Part shown: piece by piece, positions 6,438 through 10,917 of the stretch | Layout of the letters: each line of letters opens with the position of its first letter | Position numbering within the stretch: position 1 is the stretch's first letter | Origin: Gammaproteobacteria bacterium | GTDB taxonomy: Bacteria > Pseudomonadota > Gammaproteobacteria > Xanthomonadales > Xanthomonadaceae | DNA length: 10,917 nt | Reading direction: 5' to 3' | NCBI GenBank assembly: GCA_030431185.1 | Contig: JAUIJO010000094.1 | Span: 1-10,917, forward strand | Notes under the pieces: generated by a model | Seen by the model: only the letters and a program-made list of their open reading frames with translations | Told to the model about the DNA's origin: nothing | Database searches by the model: none | Position numbers and translations under genes: made by a program

Positions 6438-6443
6438 GACGCC

Positions 6444-6644
6444 ATGGACATCCAACTCAATGGCGATGCGCGCGACATCCCCGACGGCATCACCGTCGCC
6501 GACCTGCTGGCCCGCGAGGGCCTGGCCGAACGCCGGGTGGCGGTGGAGGTCAACGGCGCGATCGTGCCACGCGGCCGTCATGCCGCGCACCGGCTGGCCC
6601 AGGGCGACCGCGTGGAGATCGTGCATGCCCTCGGCGGGGGCTGA
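6444..6644 (+). CDS. thiS: ThiS, sulfur carrier protein of thiamine synthesis (66 aa)
   Basis: Small ubiquitin-like protein that carries sulfur as a C-terminal thiocarboxylate and delivers it to ThiG for the thiazole ring of thiamine. The sequence has the family outline: MDIQLNGDARDIPDGITV (first beta hairpin), LLAREGL, VAVEVNGAIVPR (very typical of ThiS), GDRVEIVHALGGG with the essential C-terminal Gly-Gly. Length matches E. coli ThiS (66 aa). The ATG at 6444 gives the family N-terminus; an in-frame ATG at 6384 would add residues with no family match. It is divergent from the esterase gene. Unusually, no thiG follows: the next gene is an ECF sigma factor 330 nt downstream. Confidence 0.92.
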   Translation: MDIQLNGDARDIPDGITVADLLAREGLAERRVAVEVNGAIVPRGRHAAHRLAQGDRVEIVHALGGG

Positions 6645-6974
6645 CGCGGCGCGGCGCGGAGGCACGCCTGCATCCATGCCCGGCCTCGCGTCGTAGTTAC
6701 GGACGAGCGCCCCCGCGGCGAATCCCGCAGGACATGACATGGGCCACTGCCCTCCCCGTCGAGCGACGGCATTCCCCCGTTGCCCCCGTGGCGACCGCCA
6801 CGGGTCGGCGTGCGCGGCATGAGCGCGCGACTGGAAATCGAAGGCGCTTTCGCGCATTGTCGGCAACGCAGCCACGCGATGCCGACCCGGCTCCATGCGC
6901 GGCGTCCGCGGCCGATCCGCCGAGGCCGGGGCATGCCGCAGGCCGACGTTCATTGGCACCCACACGGAGCTTCC
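6645..6974. other. 330-nt intergenic stretch between thiS and the sigma factor gene
   Basis: No convincing gene. Open frames crossing it have low-complexity Arg/Pro/Ala content typical of GC-rich non-coding frames, with no recognisable domain. It holds two small hairpins: CCGTC-loop-GACGG (6756-6769) and CCCGTGGC-GACC-GCCACGGG (6785-6804, perfect 8-bp stem). Neither is followed by a T run on either strand. The promoter of the sigma operon should be here, but I see no clear ECF-type (GGAAC-like) or sigma70 element. Confidence 0.65.
6785..6804. repeat. 8-bp stem, 4-nt loop hairpin
   Basis: CCCGTGGC and GCCACGGG are exact reverse complements around GACC, 140 nt after the thiS stop codon and 170 nt before the sigma factor start. 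It lacks a T tract. It could mark the thiS 3' end or be an operator. Confidence 0.4.
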
Positions 6975-7547
6975 ATGGCGCCAGACAACGCAGTCCCCTC
7001 CAACGATGGCGCACGGCTGGGCGCGTTGCTGGGTCGTGTCGCCGAGGGTGACCGCGAGGCCTTCGAGCACCTCTACCGGTCGACTTCGTCCAAGCTGATG
7101 GGGGTCTGCGTGCGGCTGCTGTCGGACCGCGGCGAAGCCGAGGAGGTCCTCCAGGAAGTCTTCGTGACCGTGTGGCACAAGGCCCGCCAGTTCGACGCAA
7201 GCCGCGCGAGCGCGATCACGTGGCTGGCGATGGTGGCGCGCAACAAGTCCATCGACCGCCTGCGCGCCCGGCCCGCCGCGCAACGCCTGGCGCCCATCGA
7301 ACTGGCCGATGAGCTCCCCGACCACGGCCCGACGCCGGCATCGTCCGCGTCCGCCATGCAGGACGGCGAGCGGCTCGATGCCTGCATCGAAGAGCTCGAA
7401 CCGCGGCGACGGCAACTGATCCGGATCGCCTTCTACGAAGGATCGACCTACGAAGAACTGTCCCGCCGCGTCGGTTCACCGCTGGGCAGCATCAAGAGCT
7501 GGATCCGGCGCAGCCTCCTGCAACTCAGGGCGTGCCTGGAACGATGA
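6975..7547 (+). CDS. ECF-family RNA polymerase sigma factor (190 aa)
   Basis: Alternative sigma factor (group IV, two-domain) directing RNA polymerase to a small stress regulon. Region 2 covers about 20-95: DREAFEHLYRSTSSKLMGVC, then EAEEVLQEVFVTVWHKA (core binding and -10 recognition) and ITWLAMVARNKSIDRLRAR. After a variable linker, region 4 covers about 137-187: RRRQLIRIAFYEGSTYEELS, then PLGSIKSWIRRSLLQLR, the helix-turn-helix for the -35 element. The ATG at 6975 has CGGAG seven bases upstream; the frame is open to 6780 but the added residues are not sigma-like. Its stop codon overlaps the anti-sigma start (ATGA), a sign of coupled, stoichiometric translation. It resembles sigma factors paired with RskA-type anti-sigma factors (the SigK-like group). 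Confidence 0.95.
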   Translation: MAPDNAVPSNDGARLGALLGRVAEGDREAFEHLYRSTSSKLMGVCVRLLSDRGEAEEVLQEVFVTVWHKARQFDASRASAITWLAMVARNKSIDRLRARPAAQRLAPIELADELPDHGPTPASSASAMQDGERLDACIEELEPRRRQLIRIAFYEGSTYEELSRRVGSPLGSIKSWIRRSLLQLRACLER

Positions 7548-8326
7548 ACATCCGCGAACACGACATCGATGGCGAACCGCCCAGCGCGGACATCCGCGCG
7601 GGCGAGTACGTGCTCGGCGTGCTCGACGAGGCGGAGCGCCGCGAAACCGGCGAACGCATCGCACGGGACCCGGCGTTCGCGCGCCTGGTCGCCGAGTGGG
7701 AGGCCCGGCTGGCGGGCCTGCTCGACGGCATCGACCCCGCCGACGTGCCGCCGCACCTGTGGCCGCGCATCCGCTCGCAACTGGGCTGGTCCCCGGTCGT
7801 GCAGGCGCGGCGCGGGTTCTGGCAGGACATCAATACCTGGCGCGCGGCCACGGCGCTGGCGACGGCGGCGGCGATCGCCGCGATCGCGATCGGGCGCATC
7901 CAGGCGCCCGCGCCCGCACCGGCACCCCCGGTCGCCAGCGTGCCTCCCGACACCGCGCCGACCGCGCCGGCGGACCGGACGGGCACGCCGCTGCCGGTCA
8001 CCATCCTCGCCCAGGACGATGGCGCCACCGCCTGGCTGGCGTCGGTCGATGCCTCGGCCGGCACCGTGCTCATGGTGCCCGTGCCGCATCCCGGCGACCC
8101 CGACGGCCGCGTGCCGGAACTGTGGCTGATCCCGGAGGGCGAATCGCCCCGCTCGCTCGGCCTCATCGCCACCGACCGCTCGCATACCGTCAGCGTCCCG
8201 GCCCGGCTCCAGGACGAGCTGACGCGGGGCAGCCTGCTGGCCGTCACGCTGGAACCGAGTGGCGGCGCACCCGCTGGCGCGCCGACCGGACCGATCATCG
8301 CAAAGGGTGAAGTGCTGACGCTCTGA
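7544..8326 (+). CDS. RskA-like transmembrane anti-sigma factor (260 aa)
   Basis: Predicted to hold the sigma factor encoded just upstream at the membrane until a signal releases it. The cytoplasmic part (1-98) contains the typical IRAGEYVLGVLDEAERRE motif and a helical segment ending PPHLWPRIRSQLGW. A single TM helix spans about 99-117 (WRAATALATAAAIAAIAIG), then a Pro/Ala-rich linker (about 121-150) and a periplasmic RskA domain (about 150-260: VPELWLIPEGESPRSLGLI, ending GPIIAKGEVLTL). The protein has no cysteine, so it lacks the zinc-binding HxxxCxxC of ChrR-type anti-sigma factors and cannot sense oxidants through thiols. The ATG at 7544 overlaps the sigma stop by four bases. RskA-type factors are generally released by regulated intramembrane proteolysis; the trigger here is unknown. 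Confidence 0.93.
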   Translation: MNIREHDIDGEPPSADIRAGEYVLGVLDEAERRETGERIARDPAFARLVAEWEARLAGLLDGIDPADVPPHLWPRIRSQLGWSPVVQARRGFWQDINTWRAATALATAAAIAAIAIGRIQAPAPAPAPPVASVPPDTAPTAPADRTGTPLPVTILAQDDGATAWLASVDASAGTVLMVPVPHPGDPDGRVPELWLIPEGESPRSLGLIATDRSHTVSVPARLQDELTRGSLLAVTLEPSGGAPAGAPTGPIIAKGEVLTL

Positions 8327-8403
8327 GGGTGCCGCGCCGGGCCGCTGCATCCATGGCCCGGGGACTTGCGTATCTCCCGGTGAACCGGAGAGATGGAGCC
8401 CCC

Positions 8404-9381
8404 ATGCCGACACCCCGCGCGCTCCCGCGCGATCCAATCGTGACCCGAACGGCAGGCTGGCATTCGATCCGGCGCTGGTTCGATACCGGCGCCCCCGATG
8501 GCAGTATCGAGGCCTGCCCCGAACACGTCGACGGCGAGCGCATCGACTGGCTGCGGGCCCTGCCCTTCATCGGCATGCACCTGGCCTGCCTGGCGGTGTT
8601 CCAGGTCGGCGTGAGCGGCGTGGCGTTGGCGGTCGCCCTGGGGCTCTACGCGGTGCGCATGTTCGCGCTCACCGCGTTCTACCACCGTTATTTCTCCCAC
8701 AGGACTTTCCGTACCTCGCGAGCGGTGCAGTTCCTGGGCGCACTGGTGGGCGCCTCCTGCGTGCAGCGCGGCCCGCTGTGGTGGGCCGCCCACCATCGCA
8801 ACCATCATCGACACGCCGACACCGGGCTGGATCCGCACTCGCCGAGGGTGCACGGCTTCGTCCACAGCCATGTCGGCTGGTTCCTCAGCCCCCGGGGCTT
8901 CCGCACCGACTGGGCCCGCATCCCGGACCTGGTGCGTTACCCGGAGCTGCGCTGGCTGGACCGTTTCGACCTGCTCGTGCCGGTGGTCCTGGCCACCCTG
9001 CTCTATGGCCTGGGCGCGCTCCTGGAACGGGTCGCGCCGCAACTCGGCACCGATGGCCCGCAGATGCTGGTGTGGGGATTCTTCGTGTCCACCACCGTGC
9101 TGTTCCACGCGACCGTCACGATCAATTCGCTCGCCCACCGTTTCGGCACGCGCCGTTTCGACACGCGCGACGACAGCCGCAACAACGCCTGGCTGGCACT
9201 GCTGACCTTCGGCGAGGGGTGGCACAACAACCATCATTTCTTCCCGGGTTCGGCGCGCCAGGGGTTCCGCTGGTGGGAGCTCGACGTCACCTGGTATGGC
9301 CTGCGCGCGCTCTCGCTGGTCGGCCTGGTGCGCGACCTGAAGCCGGTGCCCGCCTGGGTGGCCGGGAGGGCCCGCCGATGA
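8404..9381 (+). CDS. Membrane fatty acid desaturase, delta-9 acyl-CoA/acyl-lipid type (325 aa)
   Basis: Di-iron integral membrane enzyme that inserts a cis double bond into a fatty acyl chain using O2 and electrons. All three His boxes are present: HRYFSH (94-99), HHRNHH (130-135) and HNNHH (274-278), with the typical surroundings FGEGWHNNHHFFPGSAR. Hydrophobic segments lie at about 53-92, 105-120 and two further pairs at about 185-205 and 215-240. The length and the absence of a cytochrome b5 domain fit bacterial stearoyl-CoA-desaturase-like enzymes. The ATG at 8404 has GGAG five to nine bases upstream; in-frame upstream codons to 8329 add non-family residues. It follows the anti-sigma gene by 77 nt and overlaps the next gene by ATGA. 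The substrate (acyl-CoA or phospholipid) and position cannot be read from sequence. Confidence 0.94.
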   Translation: MPTPRALPRDPIVTRTAGWHSIRRWFDTGAPDGSIEACPEHVDGERIDWLRALPFIGMHLACLAVFQVGVSGVALAVALGLYAVRMFALTAFYHRYFSHRTFRTSRAVQFLGALVGASCVQRGPLWWAAHHRNHHRHADTGLDPHSPRVHGFVHSHVGWFLSPRGFRTDWARIPDLVRYPELRWLDRFDLLVPVVLATLLYGLGALLERVAPQLGTDGPQMLVWGFFVSTTVLFHATVTINSLAHRFGTRRFDTRDDSRNNAWLALLTFGEGWHNNHHFFPGSARQGFRWWELDVTWYGLRALSLVGLVRDLKPVPAWVAGRARR

Positions 9382-10667
9382 GCCGCCGCATCGCCGTGGT
9401 GGGCTCGGGCATCGCGGGCCTGGCGAGCGCCTGGTGGCTGTCCCGCCGCCACGACGTGGTGCTGTTCGAGGCGCAGGACCGGCTCGGCGGGCATACCGAC
9501 ACCCACGACATCGACGTCGACGGACGCCGCGTGGCCGTCGATACGGGCTTCATCGTCTTCAACCGCGCGAACTATCCCTTGCTCGACGCCCTGTTCGACG
9601 TGCTCGGCGTGCGCTCCCGCCCCACCACGATGGGTTTCTCGGTGCACAGCGAGGCCAGCGGGGTCGAATACAACGCCAGCAGCCTCGATGGACTGTTCTG
9701 CCAGCGCCGCAACCTGGTGTCGCCGCGCTTCCTGCGCATGGTGGCCGATATCCTGCGCTTCAATCGCGAGGCGCCGTCCCTGCTCGACGGAAACGAGGAC
9801 CCCACGCTGGCCGAGTACCTGGCGCGGCACCGCTACGGGCCGGCCTTCCGCGACGAGCACCTGGTGCCGATGGCGTCCGCGCTCTGGTCGTCCCCGCCCA
9901 GGCGGATCCTGGAATTCCCCATGCGCTACCTGGTGCGCTTCCTGCAGAACCACCAGATGCTCCAGGTGGCCAACCGGCCCCAGTGGCGCGTCGTGGAGGG
10001 CGGGTCGGCGACCTACGTACGCGCCCTTCAGGCGCAATGGCCGGTGGACGTCCGCCTGGCCTGCCCCGTCGAAACGGTACGGCGCGCCGCGGGCGGCGTC
10101 GACGTGCACCATGCCGGGGGCCGGGAACGATTCGACGACGTGGTGCTCGCCTGCCACAGCGACCAGGCCCTGCGCCTGCTGCCCGATGCGAGCCGCGCGG
10201 AGCGCGACATCCTCGGTGCAATCCGCTACCAGGCCAATGACGCGGTCCTGCATGGCGACACCCGCCTGCTGCCGCGCGATCCACGGGCCTGGGCGGCCTG
10301 GAACGCCCACGTGCCCGCGAGGGAGGGCGCCCCGTGCACCGTGACCTACAACATGAACCTGTTGCAGGGCATCGACGCCACGACGCCGCTTCTGGTCACG
10401 TTGAACCGCAACGCGGCGATCGACCCCGCGAAAGTGATCCGGCGCAGGAAGTACAGCCATCCCGTGCACGACCACGCCGCGGTGGCCGCGCAGGCGCGGC
10501 GCGCCGAAATCCAGGGGGTCAACCGCACCTGGTTCGCGGGCGCGTACTGGGGCTGGGGCTTCCACGAGGACGGCATGCGCAGTGCGATCGAGGTCGCGCG
10601 CGCGTTCGACGCCGCACCCGGATGCCCCGACGCCGCACCCGTTCCCGCCACGGGCATCGCCGCATGA
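9378..10667 (+). CDS. FAD-dependent amine-oxidase-like oxidoreductase (429 aa)
   Basis: Flavoprotein of the NAD(P)/FAD-binding, amine-oxidase-like group. The N-terminal Rossmann motif is IAVVGSGIAGLASAWWL (5-21), then LFEAQDRLGGHTDTHDI with the ribose-contacting acidic residue and GGHT, and VDTGFIVFNRANYP. At the C-terminus TWFAGAYWGWGFHEDGM is the second FAD-contact segment typical of this subfamily. The same type of protein is regularly encoded next to DUF1365 and cyclopropane-fatty-acid synthase genes in ECF-controlled operons, and a flavin enzyme of lipid modification is the likeliest role; the reaction itself is not known to me. The ATG at 9378 overlaps the desaturase stop by four bases, and its own stop overlaps the DUF1365 start by ATGA. 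Confidence 0.92.
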   Translation: MSRRIAVVGSGIAGLASAWWLSRRHDVVLFEAQDRLGGHTDTHDIDVDGRRVAVDTGFIVFNRANYPLLDALFDVLGVRSRPTTMGFSVHSEASGVEYNASSLDGLFCQRRNLVSPRFLRMVADILRFNREAPSLLDGNEDPTLAEYLARHRYGPAFRDEHLVPMASALWSSPPRRILEFPMRYLVRFLQNHQMLQVANRPQWRVVEGGSATYVRALQAQWPVDVRLACPVETVRRAAGGVDVHHAGGRERFDDVVLACHSDQALRLLPDASRAERDILGAIRYQANDAVLHGDTRLLPRDPRAWAAWNAHVPAREGAPCTVTYNMNLLQGIDATTPLLVTLNRNAAIDPAKVIRRRKYSHPVHDHAAVAAQARRAEIQGVNRTWFAGAYWGWGFHEDGMRSAIEVARAFDAAPGCPDAAPVPATGIAA

Positions 10668-10917
10668 GCAGATCGCTTTCCAGCGCCATCTACGAAGGCC
10701 GGGTCCGCCATCGCCGGCACCTGCCGCGCGCCCACGCGTTCGACTACCGCCTGGCGCAGCTCTGGCTCGACCTGGACGAGATCGACCGGGTGTTCCAACA
10801 CCGCCTGTTGTGGTCGACCGATCGTCGCAACGTGGCCGAATTCCGTCGAAGCGACTACCTGGGCGGGGAGGACGGAGTCTCGCTGGCCGAAAGCGTCCGC
10901 AGCCGCACCTGCAGCGC
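10664..10917 (+). CDS. DUF1365 family protein (start only, cut by window edge)
   Basis: Only 84 residues are visible. The start SSAIYEGRVRHRRHLPRAHAFDYRL, a lone basic/aromatic opening, is the family hallmark of DUF1365 (usually about 250 aa), followed by QLWLDLDEID and FRRSDYLGG. The biochemical role of DUF1365 is unknown; it is almost always encoded between the FAD oxidoreductase and a cyclopropane-fatty-acid-synthase-like methyltransferase, which I expect beyond the window. The start at 10664 overlaps the oxidoreductase stop by four bases, marking the same operon. Confidence 0.9.
   Translation, partial: MSRSLSSAIYEGRVRHRRHLPRAHAFDYRLAQLWLDLDEIDRVFQHRLLWSTDRRNVAEFRRSDYLGGEDGVSLAESVRSRTCS

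Noticed and set aside
6384..6443. Longer thiS start at an upstream in-frame ATG
   Set aside because: The added residues do not match ThiS; the protein family begins at the ATG at 6444.
6252..7415. The esterase frame stays open far upstream on the minus strand, suggesting a 998-aa protein
   Set aside because: The signal peptide and ribosome binding site at 6251 fix the start; the upstream part is antisense to thiS and the sigma factor and shows no domain.
7525..9237. 570-aa minus-strand open frame
   Set aside because: It is antisense to the anti-sigma and desaturase genes, which have clear motifs; its His/Gly/Arg-rich sequence is what a GC-rich opposite frame gives.
8778..9377. Oxidoreductase frame open upstream, which could look like a longer fused protein
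   Set aside because: The upstream part is an out-of-frame reading of the desaturase; the Rossmann motif begins right after the ATG at 9378.

Overview
The window reads as a stretch of chromosome from a high-GC gammaproteobacterium, most likely the Xanthomonadaceae/Lysobacteraceae (Xanthomonas, Lysobacter or Luteimonas type). The basis is the GC-rich codon use, the OmpR-type regulator/sensor pair, the GDSL esterase autotransporter, and the rimB-rimK pair next to a tRNA-Gly. This placement is inference from gene types; no database was searched. There is no insertion sequence, phage gene, CRISPR array or rRNA.

Left part, minus strand (1-4356). Reading in the direction of transcription from 4356 down to 1, the order is: tRNA-Gly(CCC); rimB, a retropepsin-like protease; rimK, an ATP-grasp glutamate ligase that follows rimB by 7 nt; a small exported protein of unknown function with a Cys-pair tail; a 494-nt intergenic region; and an OmpR-family response regulator whose 3' end overlaps the start of its sensor histidine kinase by 14 nt. 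The kinase is cut by the window edge. The intergenic region holds a minus-strand terminator-like hairpin with a T tract, a possible sigma70 promoter about 115 nt upstream of it, and three copies of TGACC spaced exactly 11 bp apart. That spacing is typical of OmpR-family binding sites.

Middle part (4357-6974). A minus-strand gene encodes a GDSL esterase with a C-terminal autotransporter beta-barrel, ending in a Phe and followed by a perfect 12-bp inverted repeat. Divergent from it is a small plus-strand thiS (sulfur carrier of thiamine synthesis) with no thiG beside it. A 330-nt stretch without a convincing gene follows.

Right part, plus strand (6975-10917). A tightly packed gene set runs off the window: ECF sigma factor, RskA-like membrane anti-sigma factor, three-His-box fatty acid desaturase, FAD-dependent oxidoreductase, and a DUF1365 protein (cut by the edge). 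ATGA overlaps join sigma/anti-sigma, desaturase/oxidoreductase and oxidoreductase/DUF1365. The layout suggests a stress-inducible membrane-lipid modification module in which the desaturase supplies the double bond used by later enzymes. It resembles the ECF-controlled oxidoreductase/DUF1365/cyclopropane-synthase operons of other proteobacteria, but it has a cysteine-free RskA-type anti-sigma factor instead of the zinc-binding ChrR type and carries its own desaturase. This is the most interesting system in the window.
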